A program made the position numbers and the translations under genes. The notes under the pieces were generated by a model that was not told where the DNA came from, ran no database searches, and worked only from the letters and a program-made list of their open reading frames with translations. A stretch of DNA of 64,000 nt from an uncultured Acetatifactor sp. GTDB taxonomy: Bacteria; Bacillota; Clostridia; Lachnospirales; Lachnospiraceae. How positions within the stretch are numbered: position 1 is the stretch's first letter; the number at the start of each line of letters is the position of its first letter. The stretch covers positions 1 through 64,000 of the forward strand of contig NZ_CAJUCP010000010.1 in the NCBI RefSeq assembly GCF_910585425.1, given 5' to 3'. Shown here in pieces: positions 9,736 to 18,859 of this stretch.

Positions 9736-9912
9736 AAGCCTCTCTCCTTGGATTTCCATATACTTTTCAAATATTCCCGGGCTCCCATGCAGCCAGACGC
9801 ACCATCCTACATGAACGTCCGGGAGCTTGCGGCTGTCCGGGACCGTCCTCCGGAACAGCAGCCAGACGCAACACCGCAGATCTACCCCCCTCCGCCATCC
9901 CAAAGCCCTGGC

Positions 9913-11667
9913 TTAGCTGCAGATCTCCACTTCCTTCGGCGCGTCCACCTCTGTCGCAATTGTACCGTCTGATTGCCTTACATGGGAGACGGAAATCTCG
10001 CCGTAAGGGGTGGGGTAGGTTCCTTTCGCCCATTCCAGATCCCCCAGATGGGGCTCTATCTTGACCTTCCGGCAGCCCGGCTCCAGAATCCGCACGCCCA
10101 GCACGTTCTCGGAAAGCCATGGCGTGGCGCCGCTGGCCCAGCCGTGGCACAGGCTGTGGCGGTAGCCCTGGTAGCAGAATCCGCCGTAAGTCCCATGGAC
10201 GTCCACCTTGGATTGCTCTCCTTCCGCGGATTGCCCCGCTTCCGCCGCCTGAGGCAGTTCGTCAATCCTGGCGGCGTTCTCCATCCAGTCCACATCGAAA
10301 TCCTCCCAGAAGGTAGTCGCTCCTAACTGAAGCATGCCGCCCCAGTAGTCCCGGATGCAGTCCAGGCAGCCCTGATAATCCCCGGCCATGGCCCTGGCCG
10401 TCAGGATATAATAGCCCATGAAGGTGGACATGCCCTTAGCGCCGCCCTGCTTCAGCAGAGCCTCGTTCACTTCCGCCGCCCCCTTCTGGCCCATCATCAC
10501 CGAAAGGGCCGCCGCCTGTTTGGAATCCTCATAGTCCGTCTCGAAGCCTTTCAGCCGCTCAATGTCCTCCCTGCATTTCCCCGCCAAGGCCTCCTCCCCC
10601 AGGACGGTAAAAATCTTCTCCAGGCTTCCGGCGGCCCAGATATGCAGCGCCTGTACCCCCGCGTCCACGATGCCGAGCTTCCCCTCGGAGGGCCAGTCCA
10701 GGAAACGCCCCTCTTTCACCGTATCCTGTCCCTTTTCGTCGATATGGGCGGAGAGCTGCTCCGATAACCCTTTCAGATATTCCCGCTGTTTTTCCAGGAA
10801 TTCCTTCTTCCCCGTGTACTGATACCAGTCCCAGGTAATGATGGAATACCACATGGAATAGCTTGCCATACCGTTCATCCAGCCGGGCAGAGGCGTCTCC
10901 TTCCGGATGAAGTCAAGGCTGTCATCCACAGAGGAATCCTCGCCGAACACGGCCTTGATTGTGGTGACCTCCGGATGCATGTCGCCCACCCAGACCAGCC
11001 TGTCCCTTTTGATGCCGTCCCATATGTATTCCTGCATGTTCAGGTGCACGGTATACGCCCCCACGTCCCAGATGCGGTTGAGCAGCCCATCGCTGCAGGT
11101 AAAGCTTCCCCGGTAGGGGACATCCTTGTAAATCAAAACAGCCCAGACGGTCTTCAGGGCGATGGCGGCCTCCGGCTCCTCCAGGTCGATGCGCACAAAG
11201 CGGAAGCCGCTCTCCCCAATCTGGTTCATGCTCATCATGCCCACTTCCACGGTCATGTCCCTTCTGGCATGGTCGTTGGTGGCATTGGTCTCCCCGCCCG
11301 GCTCGCTCATGGCCTCCGCGGCGGACTCTCCAAAGCGGATCCGCACCTTCGCCCCCCTGCCCGTGCTGTCCATCCAGGCCAGGAGCCGGATGCCGCCATG
11401 GATTTCCACGCCGTAATCCAGCAGGATGGAAGCCTTTTCCTGCGCCTGCCCCGCATTCTTCAGGATACAGGGCCTGTGGGCTGCCAGAGAAATCTGCATC
11501 TCACGGTTCTCCAGCAGGGTGTCGCTGTTCTCCACATGCCCCTTCGTCCAGAGAATCCGTTTCGGAAGCAGGAACCTCCTGGTCCGGACGTCCTCCTTCC
11601 CGGCTTTTAAGATGTCCTCATCCATGACGCGGAAGATGTCCTTTCTGTCTCGTTGTGCCATGTCCAT
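9913..11667 (-). CDS. GH78-like alpha-L-rhamnosidase
   Basis: Predicted to remove terminal rhamnose from oligosaccharides. 584 residues, no signal peptide. An N-terminal beta-sandwich part (ILLDYGVEIHGGIRLLAWMD) precedes the (alpha/alpha)6 barrel, which opens with CSDGLLNRIWDVGAYTVHLN and carries the family motif GIKRDRLVWVGDMHPE. The C-terminal end (CRKVKIEPHLGDLEWAKGTY) is the usual beta-sandwich finish. Start at 11667 has AGGAGG about 8 nt upstream; the frame upstream of it is inside a dispersed repeat and is not coding. Shorter than many GH78 enzymes because extra N-terminal modules are absent. Confidence 0.88.
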   Translation of the reverse strand: MDMAQRDRKDIFRVMDEDILKAGKEDVRTRRFLLPKRILWTKGHVENSDTLLENREMQISLAAHRPCILKNAGQAQEKASILLDYGVEIHGGIRLLAWMDSTGRGAKVRIRFGESAAEAMSEPGGETNATNDHARRDMTVEVGMMSMNQIGESGFRFVRIDLEEPEAAIALKTVWAVLIYKDVPYRGSFTCSDGLLNRIWDVGAYTVHLNMQEYIWDGIKRDRLVWVGDMHPEVTTIKAVFGEDSSVDDSLDFIRKETPLPGWMNGMASYSMWYSIITWDWYQYTGKKEFLEKQREYLKGLSEQLSAHIDEKGQDTVKEGRFLDWPSEGKLGIVDAGVQALHIWAAGSLEKIFTVLGEEALAGKCREDIERLKGFETDYEDSKQAAALSVMMGQKGAAEVNEALLKQGGAKGMSTFMGYYILTARAMAGDYQGCLDCIRDYWGGMLQLGATTFWEDFDVDWMENAARIDELPQAAEAGQSAEGEQSKVDVHGTYGGFCYQGYRHSLCHGWASGATPWLSENVLGVRILEPGCRKVKIEPHLGDLEWAKGTYPTPYGEISVSHVRQSDGTIATEVDAPKEVEICS

Positions 11668-11697
11668 CCTTTTTTCCTCCTTATGATTGCTATATCC

Positions 11698-11818
11698 TCT
11701 CGGAATCTCCAGGCCACGTATCACGCGGCTTTCCAGAATTCCTTGGGAACGATTCCTCCACTTTTCCAGATGCCCTCCTGCCACAATGCCTGATTTTACC
11801 TTCTGAAATTCCGAGAGC
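11698..11818. repeat. ~120-bp dispersed element with inverted ends, copy 1
   Basis: The ends CTCTCGGAATCTC (11698-11710) and GAAATTCCGAGAG (11806-11818) are inverted repeats with one mismatch. By eye the element is about 80% identical to 41457-41578, in the same orientation, and in both cases it lies just upstream of a minus-strand gene (here the GH78 gene, there bioA). It looks like a MITE-type or structured regulatory element. Confidence 0.7.
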
Positions 11819-11875
11819 CTATTGCTTCGTCTTCTTTTTCCTTATCCCAGTCCGCTATAATCTATATCGGAATGC

Positions 11876-14593
11876 TCAGGATTGCGGCCATTCAGGCACC
11901 GCCATCCCCTTCCCGGCCTCCACCCGGACATCAGCCACATTCCCGCACTCCAGCGTCCGCCCAAATTCCTCTTCCTTCCCGTTCACCGTAAGCTTCCCGC
12001 CGCAGAATTCCCCGGGCAGCTCCACCAGGATACGGTATCCCTCCGGCGCGGACACGGACAGGCGAAGCCCCTCCATATCCCTGTGCCAGAAAGCCGTAAA
12101 CTGCCCGTCCTCCAGGCCGATCCGGCCCTTTGCCCAGCGCAGGCTCCCCCGGCCCGGTGCGAACCGCAGGGTCTTTTTCCGGCAGTCGGGGATGTCCATT
12201 CCCAGGAAATCCCGCATCACCACCACGCCATAGTGGGCTCCGAAGCCATGGTTGCGGCTGTCCGTGCCGCCCAGGGTCTCCCAGAACGTCCCCGGGTCAT
12301 GTGCCGCCATATAGCAGCACAGACGCTTCATCTCCCTCTCCAAAAGCGCCGTCTCCCCGAACCTGGCCAGAAGCTCGAAGCGCATCATGTGGCCGAAGAA
12401 TACGCCGCAGTTCCCCACGGACAACTGCATGGTTCCCCGGTATCTCTCCGGCATGGGGCCGAACTGCTCCACCAGCGCCTTCCAGAGGTCGGGTGCGTCC
12501 TCCCGCCGCAGCAGCCCCGTCCAGAAGCAGTAATACTGGGCCGCTTCGCTGTAGACTCCGTTCCCCACCAGAGCCCCGTCCTCCACTGTCATGGAATCGG
12601 CCAGGAAAGGGTACATGGTAAAGAGGTCGTACTTGCTCTCCTTTACTCTCCCATAAGCCTCCCGGAAGACCCTGCGGATCCGTGCCGCTTCCTCCCCATA
12701 GGCCTCCACGCCGTACATCTCCCCCAGCCGCTGGGCCACCATTGCGTAGAGGCCATTGGCCGCTGTGCAGACTGCCTCCGTGTTGGCCCGGTTGTTGGAC
12801 GCGGACCAGTCGATGAAGACGGAGCCCGGGATATTCTCCAGCACACCCAGCTCGTTCATCAGGCTCCGGGAGGCCTCCATGAAGCTTTCCACCCTGGCGG
12901 CGAAATCCCGCTTCAGGACCTCGTCCCCGGTCCTTCTATAATAATCCGTCAGCTCCAGGAGCACGAAAAGGCTCCAGGTATACATCAGCTCAGGGTCGTT
13001 CTTCTCCCCGCCGCAACAGCAGCATGGGAAAGTGCCGGGCAGCATCCGGGCATAATCGGCCGCCAGGAAATCGTACAGCATGGAACGCTCCACCGTAGTA
13101 TCCCCCAGGAGCATGGCGGCGGCCCTTCCCGTCCAGTAGCTGTCCCCGGCCCAGCCGCCCCGCTCCCGTTCCGGAGAGTCCAGGAAGAATGCCAGGGTAT
13201 TGGTGAGGAGGGTGCGCTTCGAAGCCTCATAGATGCGGTTCAGCTCCATATCGCTGCAGAGGAACTGCGCCCTGCCCAGGGCCTCCGGGAAGCGGTAGCG
13301 CCTCACATAGATATCGGCCAATCGGAATATTTTGTCCGTCTGCACGATAACCTTGATATATTTCAGGAAATGGGGCTCCATGGATTCAAAGGAGATGCGT
13401 CCTCCCGCCGATTCCAGGCGTATGATGCGGTTCGTGCTGTCCGCCTTCACCGGCACCTGGGCCGTCTCGTCCAGGAAATCGTTCCAGATGATGTCCACCG
13501 TGGCAGGGTCTTCCGTCTCCAATGTCAGTCCGATCAGGCCGGTCTCCGCATCCCCCAGGGCAAATTCCAGGGCTGTGGCGGCCTCCGGCCCGGAGCCGCT
13601 TCCTTTCGGGCGCACTTCATATCCTTTCGTCCCCGCGCCGTCTTCGTACTCCCGCAGGGTCCCGGCGAAAGCCCTGTCTATGCAGCCCGCCCTGTCCAAA
13701 GAGGGCCGTCTGATATCCGCGCCTCCGCAGCAGGCCAGATATGCGTCCGTCTCCCACCAGTTCCTGGCAGGCCCGTCGAAAGGACCGGGTTCCACGCTGA
13801 ACACACCCAGCAAGGAGACATCCGGCACCTTCCCCATGTCCGGCATCGCCACGCGGCGCTCCTGGATGATGCGTCCTGTGGGATTTTCAGAGATTTCGGA
13901 GTCTTCCTTCCTGCCCCCGTCCTTCCAGGTCTCCTCCAGCGCCTCCGCCACCACCTCGAAACCTGTCTCCTGCGGAATCTCCCCTGTGCGCCAGTCCGCG
14001 TATCCTTCCCGCAGGGCATACAGCTCCACCGGATACCTGCGCCCGTGGGACATGGCCTCCGCATGGAAATCCCTGTAGGGCAGAAGGCCGCATCTCCAGC
14101 TATCCTGCCCCGTTGCCGCCACCACTCTTCCGTCCACGGTAAGCTCTCCGAAGAACACGGAGTTTTCATGGGTGGAATAATTGAACTCCCGGGGCACATA
14201 ACCCATGACCTCCACGGCCAGCCGAATCTCCCGGGGAGGAATCTCCGCTCCTGGAGAGGCGTCCCGGGAAAGCCTTTCTTCCCGGGAAAGCCTTTCTTCC
14301 CTGAACCCCCTTCCTGTCCGGGCCAGCCTCCCGGTCAGGTCATAGCGGTCTGCCCTCAGCCGCCCAAAAGGCGCGGGAGCCGGCCCTATGCCAAGGAAAT
14401 CCCCATTCAGATAAATACGGTAAAAAGTATGAGCCGCCACGGTGAGCTCCACATGGCCGCCAGAATACGAGAAATCAAGACGGAAAGCCGCCAGCACATT
14501 CGGCACGGCGGACTTTCCCGGCAGGAAGATGCCCTTTGCCTCTTTGAAGACTTTCCCGGAGTCATTTGCCTCTCTGGAACATTTTTCTTCCAT
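11876..14593 (-). CDS. GH78-like glycosidase (alpha-L-rhamnosidase family)
   Basis: 905-residue cytoplasmic protein. The N-terminal third is beta-rich with lectin-like pieces (FYRIYLNGDFLGIGPAPAPF). The catalytic barrel shows AFFLDSPERERGGWAGDSYW, the local form of the GH78 motif, and later GVLENIPGSVFIDWSASNN. A C-terminal sandwich follows. ATG at 14593 is preferred over a TTG at 14605; GAAAGGG lies about 12 nt upstream. Two exact 18-bp repeats inside the gene (14263-14298) encode EERLSR twice, an in-frame expansion in a loop. Next to another GH78 and a GH106-like gene, so the three probably act on the same rhamnose-containing glycan. Confidence 0.82.
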   Translation of the reverse strand: MEEKCSREANDSGKVFKEAKGIFLPGKSAVPNVLAAFRLDFSYSGGHVELTVAAHTFYRIYLNGDFLGIGPAPAPFGRLRADRYDLTGRLARTGRGFREERLSREERLSRDASPGAEIPPREIRLAVEVMGYVPREFNYSTHENSVFFGELTVDGRVVAATGQDSWRCGLLPYRDFHAEAMSHGRRYPVELYALREGYADWRTGEIPQETGFEVVAEALEETWKDGGRKEDSEISENPTGRIIQERRVAMPDMGKVPDVSLLGVFSVEPGPFDGPARNWWETDAYLACCGGADIRRPSLDRAGCIDRAFAGTLREYEDGAGTKGYEVRPKGSGSGPEAATALEFALGDAETGLIGLTLETEDPATVDIIWNDFLDETAQVPVKADSTNRIIRLESAGGRISFESMEPHFLKYIKVIVQTDKIFRLADIYVRRYRFPEALGRAQFLCSDMELNRIYEASKRTLLTNTLAFFLDSPERERGGWAGDSYWTGRAAAMLLGDTTVERSMLYDFLAADYARMLPGTFPCCCCGGEKNDPELMYTWSLFVLLELTDYYRRTGDEVLKRDFAARVESFMEASRSLMNELGVLENIPGSVFIDWSASNNRANTEAVCTAANGLYAMVAQRLGEMYGVEAYGEEAARIRRVFREAYGRVKESKYDLFTMYPFLADSMTVEDGALVGNGVYSEAAQYYCFWTGLLRREDAPDLWKALVEQFGPMPERYRGTMQLSVGNCGVFFGHMMRFELLARFGETALLEREMKRLCCYMAAHDPGTFWETLGGTDSRNHGFGAHYGVVVMRDFLGMDIPDCRKKTLRFAPGRGSLRWAKGRIGLEDGQFTAFWHRDMEGLRLSVSAPEGYRILVELPGEFCGGKLTVNGKEEEFGRTLECGNVADVRVEAGKGMAVPEWPQS
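14263..14298. repeat. Two exact 18-bp tandem repeats inside the GH78-like gene
   Basis: CCCGGGAAAGCCTTTCTT occurs twice back to back, adding residues of the form EERLSR in frame. A degenerate relative of this motif is visible near 22010-22055 inside sngA (encoding GKERLPGGERIPRG). Confidence 0.85.
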
Positions 14594-14736
14594 ATAAATA
14601 TCCAACCCTTTCCGCAGACAGCATACATTCTTCCCTTTCCGAATCCGGATACCGCGCCTCTCCTAAAAGTTCACAGAATTTACTTTCTGCTGTTTTGGAT
14701 ATTATATACAAAGTACATCCAAAAATCAATATGCTA

Positions 14737-16962
14737 TTATTTGCATTTTCCATCAAAATTTTGTATCATGTCCCGTTTCAGCCCATCAAAATCCAGATAA
14801 TCCTCAATGAACTGCTTCCGCAGCAGCTCCAGAGGGATGAATTCATTGTACTTTCCGTTAATCTGGATTTTGTCCGGCAGGGGCAGGCTGTAGAGGTCCA
14901 GGTTGGAATGCAGGATGTCGGTGATGATGCCCGCCAGCTCCTCTTTGCTCCCGTCAAAGACCACCTCCAGGTACAGGCAGGTGCTCCAGGGGATTTTGCT
15001 CTTGATCTTGCGCTGGAGCAGCGCATAGTGCAGCGTCACCAATTGCCTTGTGCCCACCCAGGGGAAGATGGCGAACTTCTGTTTGGACAGCTCCGTCACC
15101 AGGTTGTCCAGGATGCCACTGTTGCGGGCGATGTACTGGATTTCCACAAGGCGCTCCTGACAGCGGTCGCTCAAGTAAGGATAAGGGTCGTCCCGTTCCA
15201 GGACGCTGCGCACTTTTCTGACCAGCACCGTGTGGAGCTCCGCCTCGAAGTCCCTGTCCCAGTCCACCACGGATATGCCGGGCACCTTCTTCACGAACAG
15301 CACCTTGGATTTCACATTGATGTCCACTGTCTCCCAGGACATGCCTGCCAGGGCGAACCGGGTGCCCACAGGGTAGGTCTTGTCCACGGTGCCGATGGTC
15401 CGGTTCTCCTCCTTCACCAGCAGATACTCCGGGGCCAGGAACACCGTCAGGAACTTATGGCTGTTCACCTCCCTCTCCCCGGCCCGTCCGATCAGCAGGC
15501 CGTCATGCTCGGAGCGCTCCAGCTGCTCGATATAGATCAGGTGCAGCAGCAGCTTCTTATAGTCCTCCTGGGAAATCTTCCGGAAGACCCCCAGCGTGAG
15601 GACTGCCTGGGCCAGCCCTGCAGGCGACATCTCCCCATTGCTCTTCAGGATGCTCATGGTCTGGTGGTACAGCAGGTTGTAGGGATGGTGCCTGGGCGGG
15701 ATGGGCTCCATCCAGTGGTCCCGCAGGTACAGCTCGATGATGGCGATCGTACGGATGAACTCCCAGTTGATGGGCCCCAGGATATCGGAGGAATTGATCT
15801 TGATGCTCTCCACGAAGGTGAACAGCAGCTGGGGCACCTGCCCCCGCCGGCCGCAGCGCCCCAGCCTCTGGGCGAAGCTGGAGACATTCAGGGGCGCGCC
15901 TATCTGCACCGCCTGATCCAGGGAGCCGATGTCGATGCCAAGCTCCAGGGTCACGGTGGCTCCGGTGACGATTTTCTCATCGGCGGACTTCATCTCGTCC
16001 TCCGTGGTCTCCCGCAGCAGGGCAGAGACATTGCCGTGGTGGACGCGATATACGTCCGGCGCTTTATGTTTCAGCGCTATTTCGCGCAGATTGGCCATGA
16101 TGAACTCAATCTCCTCCCGGCTGTTGGCGAAGATGATGGTCTTCTTGTCCAGGGTCTGGCGGAAGAGGTACTCATAGTGCTCCCTGTCGCCCATGTCGCC
16201 CCCTGTGTCCTTGTCCACGATGTTCATGCTGCCGTCCCGCTCCACCAGGTCCCGCTTGTCCGACACGTTCACGAAGCGCTCGATGTGCAGACGGACGCGT
16301 TTCTTCCCCTCGTCCGTCACAGGAGCCGCGCACTTCCGTCCTGTGCCCGTATTCAGCCAGTCCTGGGCCAGGGACATGTCCCCCAAAGTGGCGGAGAGGC
16401 CTATCCGTCTGGGATTCACGCCTGTGAGGGCCCTGAGCCGCTCCAGCACGCAGAGAAGCTGCAGCCCCCTTTCGTCCCGCATGAAAGAGTGCACCTCATC
16501 GATGATGACGAAGCGCAGGTCGCAGAACATATTCAGGCAGGCCCCCCGCTTGTTGGTGATCAGGCTCTCCAGGGATTCCGGGGTAATCTGCAGGATGCCC
16601 TCCGGATGCTTGATCAGCCTGTCCTTTTTGTCCACGGAGGCGTCCCCATGCCATTTGGTGACGGGGATGTTGGAGTCTAAGAGCATCTGCTCCAGGCGCT
16701 TGAACTGGTCGTTAATCAGCGCCTTCAGGGGAGAAATATACATGGCCCCCACAGAGCGGGCGGGATTCTCATAGAGATGCGTGAGCACGGGAAGGAAGGC
16801 GGCTTCCGTCTTGCCGGAAGCCGTGCCGGAGGACAGCAGCAGGTTGTCGTCGCTGTCGAAGATGACCTGGCAGGCCGCCACCTGGTTGCCATGCAGCTCT
16901 TCCCATTTATTCTCATAGATAAAATCCTGTATAAAAGGCGCAAGCCTGTTGAATACGTCCAT
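14737..16962 (-). CDS. sngC: Lhr-like DEAD/DEAH helicase, Shango SngC-like
   Basis: Superfamily 2 helicase of 741 residues. Walker A-like GTASGKTEAAFLPVL, DEVH box (FVIIDEVHSFMRDERGLQLL), motif III SATLGD, and motif VI QRLGRCGRRGQ are all intact, followed by a long C-terminal Lhr-type region. Start at 16962 is chosen because the frame upstream (to 17097) is the tail of a decayed ABC transporter, not helicase. Only a weak GGGGA ribosome site is seen. With the ATPase at 18860-20239 and the TerB protein at 20236-22254 it matches the three-gene Shango anti-phage system (TerB protein, ATPase, helicase). Nucleic acid processing of invading phage is the expected role. Naming is by composition, not by alignment. 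Confidence 0.82.
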   Translation of the reverse strand: MDVFNRLAPFIQDFIYENKWEELHGNQVAACQVIFDSDDNLLLSSGTASGKTEAAFLPVLTHLYENPARSVGAMYISPLKALINDQFKRLEQMLLDSNIPVTKWHGDASVDKKDRLIKHPEGILQITPESLESLITNKRGACLNMFCDLRFVIIDEVHSFMRDERGLQLLCVLERLRALTGVNPRRIGLSATLGDMSLAQDWLNTGTGRKCAAPVTDEGKKRVRLHIERFVNVSDKRDLVERDGSMNIVDKDTGGDMGDREHYEYLFRQTLDKKTIIFANSREEIEFIMANLREIALKHKAPDVYRVHHGNVSALLRETTEDEMKSADEKIVTGATVTLELGIDIGSLDQAVQIGAPLNVSSFAQRLGRCGRRGQVPQLLFTFVESIKINSSDILGPINWEFIRTIAIIELYLRDHWMEPIPPRHHPYNLLYHQTMSILKSNGEMSPAGLAQAVLTLGVFRKISQEDYKKLLLHLIYIEQLERSEHDGLLIGRAGEREVNSHKFLTVFLAPEYLLVKEENRTIGTVDKTYPVGTRFALAGMSWETVDINVKSKVLFVKKVPGISVVDWDRDFEAELHTVLVRKVRSVLERDDPYPYLSDRCQERLVEIQYIARNSGILDNLVTELSKQKFAIFPWVGTRQLVTLHYALLQRKIKSKIPWSTCLYLEVVFDGSKEELAGIITDILHSNLDLYSLPLPDKIQINGKYNEFIPLELLRKQFIEDYLDFDGLKRDMIQNFDGKCK

Positions 16963-16999
16963 TGTGCAGTCCCCATGCCAAAAATATACTCTATTGGTA

Positions 17000-17180
17000 C
17001 CACTGGTCTCTGTCTCATACACTGTCTTATATTCGCTCTCAGCTGCGACTAGGTCGTCATGGCTGCCGTCCTGCACAATGCGCCCATTCTTAATCAAAAG
17101 AATCCTGACCGCAATCTGCCAAATTCCTCATAGAGATGCTTCTCTTCCAAGGCATCAATGGCAGCCACCAACTGCGAACT
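17000..17180 (-). pseudogene. Remnant of an ABC exporter ATPase C-terminus
   Basis: On the minus strand one frame reads LVAAIDALEEKHLYEEFGRL (from about 17170) and a second frame continues LLIKNGRIVQDGSHDDL then AAESEYKTVYETET. Together these match the end of ABC-type exporters (post-Walker B helix, H-loop region missing, then the GRIV.DGSHDDL tail). The H-loop segment of about 12 residues is deleted and the frame is shifted. The tail runs in frame into the helicase gene. It is evidence that an older gene was destroyed when the helicase/LRR junction formed. Confidence 0.7.
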
Positions 17181-17209
17181 ATTGTGAATTTATTCTTTTG
17201 CCTTCGGTT

Positions 17210-18748
17210 CTAGAAATATTTCTCCGGCCACACATAGAGAGATATGCCGCCCAGTTCCACATGCTCGGTGAGCTGTGGGGCCAGGGTCGGGATGTTGTAC
17301 CGGCGGGCCACATTGGTGTCCAGATAGAGGCAGCTCAGCCGCTTCATGGTCGAGATGACCTCCAGGCCGGTGAGATTCGGATTCTCATATAAGTCCAGAA
17401 TCCAGGCTCGGCAGAATTCCAGGTCGGAGATGTCCCCCAGGCCAGTGTCGCTCAGGTTCAGCATCCCCAGCCGCTTGCACTTGCGCAGACAGGCCAGCGT
17501 CCCCGGCTCCAGGGGATTGCTCCGCAGGTTCAGCTGATTCAGGCCTGTCATCCCCCGCAGGGGTTCCAGGCTGGTAATGCGGTTGCCGTAGACGTTCAGC
17601 TGCACCAGTTTGTCCAACCCGGCCAGGGGGGACAAGTCGGAAATCAGGTTGTAAGGCAGCCACAGCTCCCGCAGGCCGGTGAGGGTGGCCAGAGGGGACA
17701 GATCCTCGATGTCGTTGTCCCACAAATCCAGCTCCTTGAGCCCGGTCAGCCCCTTCAGGAAAGACAGGTCCCGGATGCCCTCGCCCCGGGCCTGAAAGCG
17801 CTTGAGGTGAACCAGCTCCGCCGCCCGCCGGAACAGTTCCTCTTCCTGTGGATCGGTGGAGCCCCACATCTCCCCGTTTTCCTCCGCAGTCCGGACGACC
17901 TGAATCAATTCTCCGATTCGGGCCCACTCCGCCGCCCGCTCCTTGTCCCACTGCCAGCCTGGCTTTTGCTGGGCGGCCCGACGGGCGGAAAGCCTTTCAT
18001 CCCTCTCCTGGGGCAGCAAGGCCAGAGTCTGGCGCAGCTGCCCCAGGAGGTATCCGGCCCAGCTGTCACTGGGCCCCTGGTGGACAAAACGGTTATCCTC
18101 CAGCCATCTGGCACATTGTTCGGCGGGACTGGCTCCCTCGGGCCAGGTGAAGTCCGCCCCGATTACATCCTGAAAGCGGCGGGAACGGCCCCTCCGCCCC
18201 TCTTTTCCGGTGAGGCAGTAGGTCAGGTAGGCCTCCAGGTTGCCGTCCAGCACCAGCTCCAGCCACTGGGCAAAGGTGCAGGCCGGAACCCGTCGGACTC
18301 CGAAGTCCCCTATAGTCCATATTTCCCCGGTGCATGGTCCGGCAGTGACAAGGGACCAGCCCAGATGATCGCCTCCCATAATCAGAATCTGCCCCGGCAG
18401 CCTGGAGGGATCCGCGGGTTCTGTCAGCTCCCCGCGCAGAGCCCGCGAATCCTCTGCAGGAGGGTAGGGCACATCCAGGGACGCCTCACAATCCTCGATT
18501 TCCATGTTCCACAGGGGACGCCAGTACCGGATATTGCATACGTCAGGCAGGGTTCCGCCGACGGCAGTCCGGCTGACGATCTCCCGAAAATCCTCGGGCA
18601 GGCTGATATGCTGATTCGCTTCAAAGTCTGCAATCCACCCGGAACCTGCCGGCCCCTCCAGCCGAACCAGATTGCCCTCCCGCTGAGCCATCCAGGCCAG
18701 CTTGTCCTGTACCCGATTTATCTGCACTGCGTCTGTTGTGTAATCCAT
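17210..18748 (-). CDS. SUKH (SMI1/KNR4)-like plus leucine-rich-repeat protein in the Shango operon
   Basis: 512 residues, no signal peptide or membrane span. Residues ~25-170 resemble a SUKH domain: a glycine-rich start (GPAGSGWIADFEAN), the ISLPEDFREIVSRTAVGG motif and a C-terminal WTIGDFG / FAQWLELVLDG part. From about residue 325 there are at least seven leucine-rich repeats of the LKELDLWDNDIEDLSPLATL type. SUKH domains are known as immunity modules in toxin systems, and LRRs mediate protein contacts. It lies between the ATPase and helicase genes of a Shango-like operon, co-directional, with AAGAGG before its ATG. A role as an added regulator or sensor is inference; it may be a passenger. 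Confidence 0.75.
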   Translation of the reverse strand: MDYTTDAVQINRVQDKLAWMAQREGNLVRLEGPAGSGWIADFEANQHISLPEDFREIVSRTAVGGTLPDVCNIRYWRPLWNMEIEDCEASLDVPYPPAEDSRALRGELTEPADPSRLPGQILIMGGDHLGWSLVTAGPCTGEIWTIGDFGVRRVPACTFAQWLELVLDGNLEAYLTYCLTGKEGRRGRSRRFQDVIGADFTWPEGASPAEQCARWLEDNRFVHQGPSDSWAGYLLGQLRQTLALLPQERDERLSARRAAQQKPGWQWDKERAAEWARIGELIQVVRTAEENGEMWGSTDPQEEELFRRAAELVHLKRFQARGEGIRDLSFLKGLTGLKELDLWDNDIEDLSPLATLTGLRELWLPYNLISDLSPLAGLDKLVQLNVYGNRITSLEPLRGMTGLNQLNLRSNPLEPGTLACLRKCKRLGMLNLSDTGLGDISDLEFCRAWILDLYENPNLTGLEVISTMKRLSCLYLDTNVARRYNIPTLAPQLTEHVELGGISLYVWPEKYF

Positions 18749-18859
18749 AATGAACCTCTTTTTGTCCGATTATCGTCCGTTGTCATCCAGGTTGTCCAGA
18801 AAGGACATTTCTTTCATTTCCCACAAAAGATGAATGAGACTTTGGTCAAGACATCCAAA

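Noticed and set aside
11668..11784. Longer N-terminus for the GH78 gene
   Set aside because: Upstream codons lie in the dispersed repeat; the ribosome site supports 11667.
11882..14800. 972-codon open frame on the plus strand
   Set aside because: Exact antisense of the GH78-like gene; composition is the His/Pro/Leu-rich pattern of reversed GC-rich coding DNA.
14566..16680. 704-codon open frame on the plus strand
   Set aside because: Antisense of the helicase gene, which has all helicase motifs.
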